This document shows, piece after piece, positions 26,701 through 37,032 of a DNA stretch of 64,000 bases. The translations under genes were made by a program, and so were the position numbers. The notes below the pieces were generated by a model, which searched no databases, was not told the DNA's origin, and worked only from the letters and a program-made list of their open reading frames with translations. How positions within the stretch are numbered: the stretch's first letter is position 1; every line of letters starts with the position of its first letter. Source of the DNA: Phlyctochytrium arcticum (taxonomy: Eukaryota; Chytridiomycota; Chytridiomycetes; Chytridiales; Chytridiaceae); the NCBI GenBank assembly GCA_025602905.1, contig JAHLKI010000005.1:620001-684000 (forward strand), read 5' to 3'.

Positions 26701-29700
26701 TGGAACAGCGAAAGTATGATGTATTCTGCTCTCGACGTTTTCGAACGCGACCAGCACCTCAATGAAATTACGGCAAAAACCGGCATAATCAAGCAGATGA
26801 TGACTATACATAGCAACTCGGCCCCTCGAGCAACCCCGAAGCACTTCAATGACTATCTTGCCACTTATCGACAAGTGCATTCTTCCAAGCTACAGTCCCT
26901 TCTTGCGAAGCAGGCGTATTTAGATGGAGGATTAAGAAAAATGAAGGAAGCACTCATCTATGTTGATAAGCTATCCGCGGAGGCAAAGCTAAAAGGCGAA
27001 GAGCTCGCCGAAAAACAGAAACAGGCGGACCAGGCGCTAAAACAAATTACCGAAAGCATGGTCCGCGCTTCAGAGCAGAAGCGAGAGATGGAGGATCTGT
27101 CCGGCAAGCTTAAAACTGAAGAAGATGCCATGATTAAAAGAAAGAAGGAGATTGAAAATGAACTTTCTGAGGTAGAGCCCATTGTTCGAAGCGCAAAGTC
27201 TGCAGTAGGCGAGATCAAATCGGAAAGCTTATCGGAGATCAGATCTCTCCGAGCGCCACCACCTGCCATTCGCGATGTGCTAGAGGGTGTCCTACGCCTA
27301 ATGGGGATCCTGGACATGTCGTGGAATAGTATGAAATCCTTTTTGGGAAAGAGGACCATAAAAGACGAGATTATGAATTTCGATGCAAGAACCATCAAGC
27401 CACCAGTCAGGAATTCCGTCGCGGACCTTCTCCGGCAGAAAGGGGACTCGTTTGAGGAGACAACAATTAAAAGAGTGTCTGTGGCTGCTGCCCCACTTGC
27501 AGCATGGGTCAAAGCAAATCTTCAGTACTCCACTATACTTGAAAAAATTGCACCCTTAGAAGGGGACTTACAACGGTTGACTCAATCATTAGATGGGTCA
27601 CGAGAGCGTGTCCTGAAACTAAAACAAGAACTTTCTGTGGTGGACGAGACTGTTGCTGAGCTTAAAAGGGGCTTTGGGCAGAAGACAAGTGAGGCGGAAA
27701 CATTGCGCAGCAGCTTGACCAGAGCCAAAGAAACTATTCAAGCTGCGCAAGGATTGTTAGGCAAGCTATCTGGCGAAGGGGAACGATGGGCTAGTCAGAT
27801 GACAGTCATCAAGAGTGATCTGAAGGCTCTCCCGTCCATGACGGTTTTGAGTGCTGCATTTGTAACATATTTGGCAGATGCCTCTGAAGAGGGACGTGCG
27901 CAAACCGCGGAGGAATGGGCACAAATAGCCAACTTAAGCGATTTCGACTTCCTGAAGAGTATGAGCTCTGAAAGTGAGCAATTGATATGGAAGGCGGAGG
28001 GCTTGCCCTCGGATCAATTGTCAAATGAAAACGCAGTTATGATTCTCACCACCCCCGCTGTACCGTTGATAATAGATCCATCAGGTCAAGCCGTTACTTG
28101 GTTGAAAAACCATTTATCGCAAAAGAAGCCGGAAGTCGTCAACCAGCACGATGAAAGCTTTGCACGCGCGGTGGAGCTAGCCGTTCGCTTCGGGAAAACT
28201 TTGATCGTCCAAGAAGTCAGCATGATTGAGCCTTTTTTATACCCAATCATTCGAAAGGACTTGCAAAAGCAGGGACCAAGGTTTGTGGTACAGCTGGGGG
28301 ACAAGACGGTGGACTACCATGATGATTTCCGACTGTATCTGATCACCAATCAAGCAGCGTTTGCGCTTCCCACGAACGCTGCTGCTTTTGTGCAGAGCAT
28401 AAATTTTACTGTCACGCGCGCAGGACTTGCTGGGCAGCTTCTGGGTGTCACGCTGAAGCATGAAAAGCCCGAGCTTGAGGTCAAGAAGTTGGAATTGCTT
28501 AAACAGGAAGATACATTAAAGTTGCAATTGGCCGCTTTGGAAGACTCCCTTCTGAAGGAACTTGCAAGCTCGCAAGGAAACATCCTTGAAAACAAGGCTT
28601 TGATCCATTCTTTGAATGAGACACAAGACAAGAGTTTGACTATTGCGACCAGTCTGCAAGAATCCCATAGACTGCAAAGTGCCTTGGATGCTGAACGAGG
28701 GAAATTTGCTCCATTGGCCGCGTTCGGTAGCACGCTTTACTTTGTGGTTACGGATTTGTGCAACTTGAACAACATGTATCAGTTCTCTTTGTCTGCGTAT
28801 CTTCGATTGTTTGAACAGAGTTTGCATGCAGGCGCAAACGGTATCAACGAAGATGCAGAGCAGCGAACAAAGTCTCTTATGGGCAATATCGAACGGGCGA
28901 CGTTTAAATACATTTCACGGTCCTTATTCAAGGATGACCGTCTGATGTTTGCCCTTCACATGGCCCAACAGCTCCACCCGGAGCTATTTGCGACGAGTGA
29001 GTGGGAGTTCTTCACGGGGCAACTTGTCGTGACGGATGAGGACAGCATTTCGGAAATTCCACAATGGGTTCCAGCGGAGCGACAAGCCTCCTTCAAGTTA
29101 TTACAGGTTAGTTTCATTGCCTTGAGAGAACTTCTTCGGGTACCTAATCAAGCGATCTAGTCAACCAAACCAGAACTGGTAATGGCGTTGGATTTCTCAG
29201 ATTCTGCTGCCTGGCTGCGATGGATGAAGGAGCCTGCTTGTGAGAAAGAGCTGCCAAAGGCAAAGTGCAGGTAGCCTCAAGAGTATTTGGCAACATCGGT
29301 TGAACATCAAATAACATTACTTTATTCTAGTGCTTTCCAAAAAGTGTTGATAACGCAAGTCCTACGACCAGATCGTCTTTTGACTGCCTGTACGTACCGT
29401 AATTGCCCGCCAGCTTCCACATTTCTAAACTTATTTTTCCGAAAGTAAATGACTTTAGCTGCTCCGCGCTTCATTTGCAGAGTTTAACGCCACCGCCATT
29501 GAACCTGGCCGCTCTTCAAGCGAGCGAGACCATCCCTCGAGAACCAGTCTTGTTTATCACGACTGCAGGAGCAGACCCATCACAAGAACTGAGAGATTTT
29601 GCTGCCCAGCAAATTGGGGCCGACAAGTTCTTTGAGGTACAATTTTTTTTAATTTAAGTGGCTATGGCGCCTATAACCTAATGAAATCATAGGTGGCAAT

Positions 29701-31864
29701 GGGACAAGGTCAAGGTGACCTCGCCGTGCAGCTTCTTAGAAGCTGCGCAGCATCGGGGGGATGGCTCTACCTGCAAAACATTCACTTAGTCACCAGCTGG
29801 CTCCCGACAGTCGAAAAAGAACTTTCAGCATTAAAACTACAGCCCAGTTTTCGCCTATGGCTTAGCACAGAAGCACACGCGAAGTTTCCCGTCAGCTTAT
29901 TACAGAATTGCCTAAAAATTACTGTGGAAGCCCCTCCAGGTAAGCTGATTGCAATGCGCAACCAGCAAAAAGAAGATACTAAATTTGTGGATTCCATAAG
30001 GTGTAAAAAAGAACCTGCAACGAACCTTTGCGGGCTGGACTCCCAGTTACTTTTCGGATGGGCCCGTATATAGAGCCCAAGCCTTATTCAGTCTTGGCTG
30101 GTTTCACGCAGTTATTCAGGAACGCCGCACTTACATTCCGCAAGGGTGGACAAAGTTCTATGAATTTTCGAGTGCAGATCTTCGATCGGGTGCTGAACTC
30201 ATTCATGTAAGCATGATTTGACTGGCATACAATTACGTCTCTTTCTTTAAGACTTGTTTAGGCTATGTGCTCTACGAATAAAGGACCACAGTGGGAAACT
30301 TTGCAAGGGTTGCTGGAAAATGCCATCTATGGTGGCCGAATCGACGATAACACGGACTCGTGCAAACTTCAGACGTACCTCCGGCAACTATTCAATGACG
30401 GTTCGTTATTGGGATCATATAAACTTTGTCTTTCAAAAAAAGCTAATCTGTGACAATCAGATATATTTACCATTGGTGGTCGTGCACCGAACAGAAAAGT
30501 TGCGAAGGGAATAGGTAAGTAAGCTGAATAGGTTCAAATTGTAATGAGGCTCTCATGTACGTAAGCCCTACCAACCACCTCGGACTATTCATCATACCAA
30601 CAGCTGATCAACAATCTACCCGAAGTGGATCAAGTATCATCTCTGGGTCTACCCGCCAACGTCGATCGAGCTTTACAAAGACACGGAAGTCACATGGTCG
30701 TGTCTCAACTTAAAAGCTTGGTAAGTAGTCTTCTATTGCACAGCAAGAAATAAAATTCTTGTGATGTCGCTCATTTCAAATTCAGCGAAAAGTGGACTCA
30801 TCGGCCCGCCGGTTTGATCGCGAGAGATGGTCTAAAGAGCTTACACCGTTCTTGCAACTCTGGAAAAAGGTATGTCACTTTCCAAGCACGTTCATAGTTT
30901 TATTTTTGCATAAGATTGATCTGTCTGGGGTAGCTACTGTCGGGCACTGATATACTACAAAAACGCCCTGAGCGGAACTGGAATGCCGAACCTCTACTTT
31001 CTTTTCTACAATTGGTTCGTTACAACGGGTTTAATTTTGTTGAAGAATATGCTGACCACGGCACACAACAGGAATTTGCAAGCGGATTGGATCTGGTGCG
31101 CCAAATTGACGACGATCTGGGGGCCATTGGGAAAATGATACGTGGCACACTTTTGGTTACAAACGAATTGGTTGCTGTGGCGGATCAGCTCTTGAGAGGA
31201 CAAACCCCTGCAAGGTAGGCGAGGTACTCAACCGAGCTATTTCTCGTAGTTAATGCAATTGAAATAGCTGGATGACGCGTTGGGAGGCATCTGAGAGCCC
31301 TCAACAATACTTGCGAGGGGTAATTGCCAATGAGACGCAAATCGACACTTGGCTTGGAAGCATTGCAGCCGGAACTCTCTTTGATTCTCCGTTGCGAATG
31401 GCATCGCTGTTCCATCCCATTACATTCCTCAATGCACTTCGTCAGCAAACGGCACGTCAATGTAAGTGTACTCTTGAAAAAACAATGCCGAACTGAGTAT
31501 TGATTCCTTCATAGTGAAAAAGCCGATAGATGAATTGAAGCTGACCACCACTTGGGGGTCGGTTTCGTTGCCATCCAAAAGTCTCTCCGTCACCATCGGC
31601 GATATCTTCATTCAAGGATGCACCTTTGATGGCGCGAGACTACAAGAAGCCCACCCTGAAGATCCCACCTTCATGCCCTCCCCCAACTGCAACATAGCAT
31701 GGGTCTCTGAATCCGTACCTCACGCCTACGATAAATTTATTGAGTTACCTCTATATGAGGAAACCTCACGCGAGAAACTGGTTTGTAAATTAATCATTCC
31801 GTGCGCAGACAACCACAGCTTGTGGATTCTGGCTGGAGCTGCTTTCTTTCTGGAAGCAAGCTAG
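17761..31864 (+). CDS. DYNC2H1: cytoplasmic dynein 2 (IFT) heavy chain
   Basis: A many-exon gene encoding the retrograde intraflagellar-transport motor, a little over 4,000 residues by my reading. The ATG at 17761 begins MEVTTWIKKAVALHLRL. Small exons span 17761-19700, then one exon of about 9.3 kb runs from about 19786 to 29106, then about ten small exons to the stop at 31862-31864. Tail and linker come first. AAA1 has Walker A GPAGTGKTES at 23389 and Walker B CFDEFNR near 23540. AAA2 has GPSGSGKST at 24262. AAA3 has GPEGAGKQM near 25189 with LYLKDINLPRPDK. AAA4 has GRPGVGR at 26233. The stalk coiled coils and microtubule-binding tip lie at about 26880-27790, then AAA5/AAA6. The C-terminal exons carry VAMGQGQGDLAVQLL, FHAVIQERRTYIPQGWTKFY and LLENAIYGGRIDD. 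These, with VLVFNCDEGIDYKSMGRIF, place it in the dynein-2 class rather than axonemal or cytoplasmic dynein 1. It shows that the organism builds a flagellum. Confidence 0.95.
19786..29106 (+). other. single 9.3-kb exon of the dynein heavy chain
   Basis: Starts after a TTATTGAAG acceptor and ends at TTACAG before a GTTAGT donor. It encodes linker, AAA1-AAA6 and stalk without interruption, whereas both flanks are cut into exons of about 50-300 nt with 50-70 nt introns. Confidence 0.8.
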
Positions 31865-32180
31865 AGCTAGACTTCGACCATTCTTTGTACATATACTTTT
31901 TGATAATTTTCTTTCCGTGTATACTTGATGCCGCATGATTTTTAACATTAATTTGTCATTTAAACCACAATTTTGCAGATGTTCGGATATGCACACCGGT
32001 ATAGCAGCGGCCATTGCACTGTGAAGTAAATCAGTTTGGCAGTAGATGGTAGACAAACGCTGCATGTATACAGTGTAAATTAAAGACACGCGCGGCGCTG
32101 TTGAGACTGTTTCTCACACGGGGACTATCCGCGGGAGAGATAAACATTATCCACTGGCAGCCCACAGAACACAAAAATTA
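31865..32180. other. intergenic region downstream of dynein gene
   Basis: AT-rich 3' flank of the dynein gene; no gene or repeat seen. Confidence 0.4.
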
Positions 32181-32543
32181 TCAAGGAAAGAAATCACTAT
32201 ACCAAAATCGTCCAAGGAATCTGTTTCTGGCCGCGTTAGGAGTCTGTATGTAGCGCATGTAATGTCCCTGGCCGCCAAAATGCATGCCAAAACTAGGTGA
32301 GATTGGCTTGGGGTTTCTGTAGGGCAGCATCGAATATCGAGAAGCGATCTGCGCAGCATCAGCTTGTCCAATACGCAAGGTGATGGTTTTCCCACCCCCA
32401 CGGACATGCCGGATTAGTGTGTGCCTACTGAACGTCCGACTGTGCCGACAACACGTCGTGTCAAAACGCATGTGTGTCCGGGCGGCCCATCTTGCCTTTT
32501 TTACCCATCTAGGTTTGACAGCGCTTTGCAGTAGGTAGACCAA
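32181..32543 (-). CDS. hypothetical basic protein or exon, up to 120 aa
   Basis: An Arg-rich open frame rich in HIS, ARG and aromatic residues (for example GMHFGGQGHYMRYIQTPNAA and RNRFLGRFWYSDFF near its end). The nominal start at 32543 is TTG, so the true beginning is elsewhere. An ATG in another frame at about 32509 (MGKKGKMGRPDTHAF, after a possible CTAG acceptor) suggests a short first exon. I do not recognise the family; small mitochondrial or ribosome-associated proteins can look like this, but that is a guess. Confidence 0.3.
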   Translation of the reverse strand: MVYLLQSAVKPRWVKKARWAARTHMRFDTTCCRHSRTFSRHTLIRHVRGGGKTITLRIGQADAAQIASRYSMLPYRNPKPISPSFGMHFGGQGHYMRYIQTPNAARNRFLGRFWYSDFFP

Positions 32544-33100
32544 CCTTTACGCGTAGGACAGAAAATCGAGGGTATATATTCATTTGCTTTCGTTTCGCTT
32601 GAATTAAAGAGCTAATTGGCTTGACAATCTTTGGGGTTCGCAGATTCCGCGTGATTTTTGAGATGGAGGTCTGTCCAGACCTCTTCTGACGCAGACTGAG
32701 GCGTGGAGGGCTAGATAAGTACTTTGGTTGATCTGCCAGTTGATGCGGCAGAAGAGTTGTGTACCTCCCACCCTCCCCAATTGATAGTCGACCTTGATCT
32801 TCCCTGCCGACGCGTTCCTCCCAAGTCTACACGCTGTTCAAATTGTCGGGCGAGGTCTTCAGCGCCACAAGGTAATCCTATGGCTTATCCTGCACTCCCG
32901 GACCAAGAAACAATTAATTCACATACAGACGAACACAATGCTTTGACCTTTGGCTGTTGCATACACTGATATTAGGATACATCATCAATGAGATTTGCTA
33001 GCAGTACTTTCACTTGCCCTTCACTGTCCAAAACAAGTTTACAACTGGCATCTACGGCAAGATCGCCTCATGATCTTGCGCTTCCTACCGAACGGAATAC
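32544..33100. other. region with possible small plus-strand exons
   Basis: A plus-strand open stretch at about 32724-32877 (Cys-containing STRCSNCRARSS) ends at a GTAATC donor-like site with a possible TACAG acceptor at about 32931. No domain and no ATG in frame. I cannot assign a gene. Confidence 0.25.
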
Positions 33101-33448
33101 TTGACGAGCCCAACACCTGTGCAAAGCGACCTGTTTCCACTTCCCGGACAAAATCTCCTGCATACGGCGCACACTCGTGTCTGTCTTTTCTTTTTGTGCA
33201 TCGGCTGCCTCTCACTGTTTCTAGTGTTGAGCGCGTTCGACACACCGGCAGCTGCGGTTTCAGCGGCAGGCAGATTGGTGTACGGGTACTCGGGTATGAT
33301 CATTGCATCACTGGGTGAATTATATGTCTCGAAAGTGTCATCCGCACCTTGCTCAGGAATTGGACGTGGGGGCAACGAAATCAATGGGCTCGGAAGTTGG
33401 ATCTGGCTTGGCTGTTACAGGAACTGGAGACTTGGACGACGGGTATGA
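33101..33448 (+). CDS. hypothetical single-pass membrane ORF
   Basis: The frame holds a strong hydrophobic segment (VCLFFLCIGCLSLFLVLSAF) preceded by a Pro/Gln-rich lead and followed by an Ala/Gly-rich region. The first codon is TTG and an upstream stop closes the frame, so a spliced first exon would be needed. The opposite strand and the next frame (33349-33693) are also open, which weakens the case. Confidence 0.25.
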   Translation: MTSPTPVQSDLFPLPGQNLLHTAHTRVCLFFLCIGCLSLFLVLSAFDTPAAAVSAAGRLVYGYSGMIIASLGELYVSKVSSAPCSGIGRGGNEINGLGSWIWLGCYRNWRLGRRV

Positions 33449-33715
33449 CGCGAGCCACCCGCTCGAATAGTCTCAGCGTTGGCTACGTCGGTATTGGCAT
33501 CGACGCTGAACTGCTGCCATTTTTTCAAATATGCGTCAAGTTGCCCCGGGACGTTCTAGAAGGATTGTTGGAACGGCCATGCGCGTTTTTGTCAGAAGAA
33601 TGTTCGCATGTGGATCCTTCCCCTTATCAGTCTCAACATCACCCATCTCTTCTGCATGTGGCTCTGTCTCGGCATTTGCATCTAGGAATATGAAGAACGC
33701 GTAAGTACCAAGTTA

Positions 33716-34226
33716 TTGTGCATTGCTACCATTCTGTGCAGGCCGTGAATCCTCGTTAATTATTTCCCTTACAACAACTGCTGCCGACCGCGCAGGAGCA
33801 CTCATTGTTTCAACAGTAGCATGAGCATGGCCTAGACCATTTTCCACCTTCAACGCGTCTAGCTCGCCCGTATAATTCGCCTCTTCTGGAGTCTGACGGA
33901 CGCACCGTTGCTGGTTCTATCAAATCGTATCATGAAGTAGCATTAGCAATAGTTTCCAAAACTTTTGCAGTCTTGGGAAGTTCCGATTTAGTGATCATAC
34001 CATGTGTGTCTGTTACAGTTTCTTTCCCACGCCTCGCAGCATAGATTTGAGAACTACCGGGCATTTACTGTATTGGGAGTGAACATGGACGGCTTCTTGA
34101 TCGGCACCACTTCTCCAGTTATACTTTCAACAGAATGAACGACAACATACGTAAATTTACTTACCTGGGTACCGAGTGGGTGTGAAATAAAAATAACCAT
34201 GATGATTCTTACGCACAAGATTATGT
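33716..34226 (-). CDS. hypothetical spliced gene, function unknown
   Basis: Minus-strand coding pieces can be joined: ATG near 34226 (MPKDIILC), a possible 48-nt intron, a VVVHSVESITGEVVPIKKP piece, a TVTDTHGMITKSELPKTAK piece, and after an intron of about 70 nt (ending CGTCAG, with TGCTAAT inside) a last exon encoding TPEEANYTGELDALKVENG and a NEDSRPAQNGSNAQ end with TAA near 33716. The last exon has coherent composition. The middle joins are uncertain. No domain recognised. It abuts the AT-rich viral-like block. Confidence 0.35.
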
Positions 34227-34271
34227 CCTTCGGCATCTACAAGAAGGACAGTTCGTAATAGTATGTTTCGC

Positions 34272-35002
34272 TCCAAGGATGTACGGACATAGGTGGCGGG
34301 CTGTGACCTTTAAAGAACTAACCGATCTCATCAAAAAAGAACAGAGGCATACATGAGATCTTGCATACAGACTACAAGAGGACAGTTTATTTCAAAATCA
34401 ACAAAAACACCTCCCTCACTTTGGATTTGACAAAACAAAAAATACTTGAACGCTTCCCAAACGGCAGATTGCAAATAGCGAGTTGTGATAGTTATTGGCA
34501 CATCGTAATTTCCAATTACTACGCTAAGAATCTAGAAGCAATGCGGGACACGGTTGGACTTTTTGCTGCCGAACACAGAAATATTGGATTTGATAGAAAA
34601 GTGTATGGTAGGAACCAGATCTTTAAATGTTTTAATCAGAGCAGAAAAAAAGGAGAGTATATCGAGGGAGATGTCCCTACTAAACATTTAGTTCTACATG
34701 ACTTTGACGATGACGCTATTGATATTGATACTCTCGTTTTTAAGTATAACACAGATGAAGAAACTGAGATTATGTCGCGGATATTAAGCGTAGAATACAA
34801 TTTCGATAAATCAGTTGAAGATATTCATGACGTCATGACAATGACGTTTCAGAAGATTCCCACGCTCGAGGAAAAGAGAAAATATGTTCGAGACATCAGA
34901 ATATGGGTACATACAGTTCAAGGTACATTGGAACAACTTGCATTGTTTGTAAGGATGCGAGAATTACTAAGTAGGGATAATATAAACTTGGACGCGAATT
35001 GA
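34272..35002 (+). pseudogene. endogenous viral relic: archaeo-eukaryotic primase domain (D5-like)
   Basis: An open frame of about 215 codons (nominal start 34361 is TTG) plus about 80 nt upstream in a shifted frame read as the N-terminal AEP domain of the D5-type primase-helicase of large DNA viruses. Visible landmarks are a KEQRHT piece in the upstream frame, then EILHTDYKRTVYFKIN where family members carry an acidic YFDIE-like catalytic motif, then SCDSYWHIVISNYYAKN (the S-x-H strand), then FDRKVYGRNQIFKCFNQSRK (the usual D-x-x-VY...NQ-x-x-S-K block). The expected catalytic acids are replaced (FKIN) and the beginning is frameshifted, so it should be inactive. The helicase half is absent. 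Base composition is clearly more AT-rich than flanking genes, in keeping with insertion of foreign DNA. Assignment is by motif; the virus group is not determined. Confidence 0.6.
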
Positions 35003-35046
35003 ACACCACATTTTAAACTTCATTTCTATGTTAATAAAACCAAACC

Positions 35047-35303
35047 ATGTGCTCATATGGGTACGAATTCGAGAAACCGCTTGAATCAATACATGACGCT
35101 ATTGTCATGACGTTTCATAAGATTGTGTCGTTAGAGAAAAGGAGGGAATATGTCTACGACACAAAAAGTTGGACAATATAGAGCAGGACACCATAATATA
35201 CCTTGATCTCTCAATGAAATTAGAAGAGTTTTCCGACAAATACAAAGATTTCTTCGAGAAAAAAGAAACCAAACTTCAAAAGAGTTCCCGTGTTGGACAA
35301 TGA
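35047..35303 (+). pseudogene. partial second copy of the C-terminal part of the viral ORF
   Basis: An ATG-started 44-codon frame (35047-35181) matches residues near the end of the preceding ORF: FEKPLESIHDAIVMTFHKI here against FDKSVEDIHDVMTMTFQKI at 34808-34864, followed by LEKRREYV against LEEKRKYV. Another open stretch (35169-35303) continues in a shifted frame with a charged helical sequence. This looks like a diverged tandem duplicate that then decayed. Confidence 0.55.
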
Positions 35304-35324
35304 AGACGGGTGTTAAGTTGTAGA

Positions 35325-35698
35325 TTAAATGAACACCTCTTTTAGTTTATCCAAAGTAACATGCTTTTCTATAAAAAGATCAGCACCGCTTTTTAAGGAA
35401 GGCTCTTTCATTTTGGGATCAGCAGAAAACGCTACTATAATGACTGCTTCGTCAATCATATTATCACTCTCCCAAAGTCTTATTGTTTGAATAACATCTT
35501 TCCCTGATTGGAAAATGTCGTCCTGGAGTTCATCTAGGATAATGTCTGAAAAAAATGAGATATATTGTTTTCTAAGATTATGTTGATAGCCTTTCTAGCC
35601 GAGGAGGCCAGGATAATGCATTTATCAGTTAACTTTGTTAGAAGCCTTCTGAAAACTTGTCATGTTATTGGATTGTCGTCTAGGACTAAAACGCTCAT
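35325..35698 (-). pseudogene. broken response-regulator receiver domain
   Basis: Minus-strand reading from the ATG at 35698 gives MSVLVLDDNPIT, then a TGA at 35660-35662, then QVFRRLLTKLTDKCIILASS and ARKAINIILENN. A frame change near 35550 follows, at an A-rich run, then DIILDELQDDIFQSGKDVI, VAFSADPKMKEPSLKSGADL and FIEKHVTLDKLKEVF to the TAA. The DD pair, the central Asp region, the Ser in place of Thr/Ser at strand 4 and the Lys in FIEKH match the receiver fold of two-component systems. Length is that of a lone receiver domain (about 124 codons). One stop and one frameshift show it is not functional as such. Confidence 0.65.
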
Positions 35699-35907
35699 CT
35701 TGACAAGAATGGTTATGATAGTGTCGCGTCTGCCATTGACAGCTGTCATCCCTGAACACCACGAATACCATCACACGGTTATCCTTGGCCGTTCGCACAG
35801 CATTCCTACATCATTGCTGTGCATCATTGTCTTTCATCATGTATCACATAGACCTATGTTTCCTGTATATAATGGAGCCTTGAGGTGCTCCCCGAAGCAA
35901 TACATCC

Positions 35908-36102
35908 GAGTTTTTACTCACTTTTGATCGTTTGAACACTAAGCAGTATGACAAAGTTGCTGGAGAGTTGCGATGCCACTTGTCTGAAAAGGAGTTTGTA
36001 AACACTGCTGAAGAAGCAACGTCCCAACCTTATAGTTTTGTCTATATAGATTTGAAGGCACCTGATAATGACAATGTTTTTCAGTTTGGACAACCCGCGT
36101 AG
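35908..36102 (+). CDS. short viral-like ORF fragment
   Basis: Open frame closed by TAG at 36100-36102, with no ATG. The end, PYSFVYIDLKAPDNDNVFQF, resembles the conserved Tyr-rich IDLK tail of some virion proteins of polinton-like and nucleocytoplasmic viruses, but this is a weak impression. It lies in the same AT-rich block as the primase relic. Confidence 0.25.
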   Translation, partial: EFLLTFDRLNTKQYDKVAGELRCHLSEKEFVNTAEEATSQPYSFVYIDLKAPDNDNVFQFGQPA

Positions 36103-36141
36103 GTTAGGTTGATGAAAAAGAAACGAAGCTTAGTGTAAAGA

Positions 36142-36423
36142 ATGAGTCAACTGAATTCTCGAACGAGCAGTGGTTTTAAGACGCTAGACAGGGTCGAGAT
36201 GATCTCCCCTGTCGTCTCTGGGCATGGTATTGTTGGAAAGGGAGATAATGTATCTATTGAAGGTTTTAAAAAGGGTTCATTTCAAGTCTTAGAAAATCAG
36301 AATGGAGAGATGAATGTTAACGAGGTGTCCACCAACGCTGCACCTTTATCTTCAACAAATAATAGCGGTCTCGTAAGCGTTGACTTAATGTATGACGATA
36401 GCCGTCTGGAGATTAATTACTGA
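36142..36423 (+). CDS. hypothetical 93-aa ORF in AT-rich viral-like block
   Basis: ATG at 36142 opens a frame of 93 codons, Ser/Asn/Gly-rich with beta-prone segments (MISPVVSGHGIVGKGDNVSI). No domain recognised. Its last 11 bases overlap the end of the oppositely oriented ORF at 36413-36598, an arrangement typical of compact viral genomes rather than of the host genes around it. Confidence 0.4.
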   Translation: MSQLNSRTSSGFKTLDRVEMISPVVSGHGIVGKGDNVSIEGFKKGSFQVLENQNGEMNVNEVSTNAAPLSSTNNSGLVSVDLMYDDSRLEINY

Positions 36424-36598
36424 TTATCAACTGACAACCGTGGTCCCCGTCATCCCCAACATCACCAACAACTTGCTCGGGATTGGTCGCATCTTGCTCC
36501 GTGGCCTGATCCTCGGTAACATCGACAAGGTCTTGATTGGGTTCCGTGTCTTCAGGAAGTGGGGCGCCTGTTTTTTCTTTGTTTCTTGTTTTATCCAT
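36413..36598 (-). CDS. hypothetical acidic 61-aa ORF
   Basis: ATG at 36598-36596; the product is highly acidic with Asp/Glu/Gln/Thr-rich repeats (EDTEPNQDLVDVTEDQATEQ). Converges with, and overlaps by 11 nt, the plus-strand ORF ending at 36423. No domain. Confidence 0.35.
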   Translation of the reverse strand: MDKTRNKEKTGAPLPEDTEPNQDLVDVTEDQATEQDATNPEQVVGDVGDDGDHGCQLIISN

Positions 36599-36609
36599 TG
36601 TTACTCATA

Positions 36610-36936
36610 TTAGTTTAGAGAAAAAAAATCGCTTGGGTCATCGTAGATACCTAGAACAACGACAACAGGTGCGTTTGTTCTAGGTTGGGTAAGTGTCACG
36701 CTATCAACTAGTTGTATGTCGAGATTGCTCAAAGTAAGTTCACCTGTTGGAAACATTTTACCGCTGGGATCTGTCCAAGTAATTACATCACTATAAAAAT
36801 CGATACATGCAAGCACATTTAGATGACTCTCTAAGCCAGCAACGTATGTAAGGGCACTAGTAAACCCTAGATGAGGACGAGGTGGAAAAAATGAGGAAAT
36901 TTGAACCGGATGCTAGAGGGCACCTTCCGAAATGGA
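36610..36936 (-). CDS. hypothetical ORF, about 105 aa
   Basis: Open on the minus strand from about 36919 to the TAA at 36612-36610. The text ISSFFPPRPHLGFTSALTYV precedes the piece with DFYSDVITWTDPSGKMFPTG. No ATG lies at the beginning; GTG at 36816 is the nominal start. The AG near 36874 could also be a splice acceptor. It is read immediately upstream (11 nt) of the acidic ORF on the same strand. Function unknown. Confidence 0.3.
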
Positions 36937-37032
36937 AAATAGGTATCAAAATTTGTCAATGACAAACTCCAAAATAATATGGTGGAAGATGACCATATAC
37001 ATGAAAGCAAACGCCATCAAGTGTTCCAATTG

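Noticed and set aside
26958..27512. 184-aa minus-strand ORF in dynein stalk
   Set aside because: Shadow of the coiled-coil stalk coding sequence; Ser-rich because the sense strand is Glu/Lys-rich.
32995..33318. 107-aa plus-strand ORF
   Set aside because: Overlaps another open frame with a better hydrophobic segment, has no domain, and an alternative frame on the minus strand is equally open.
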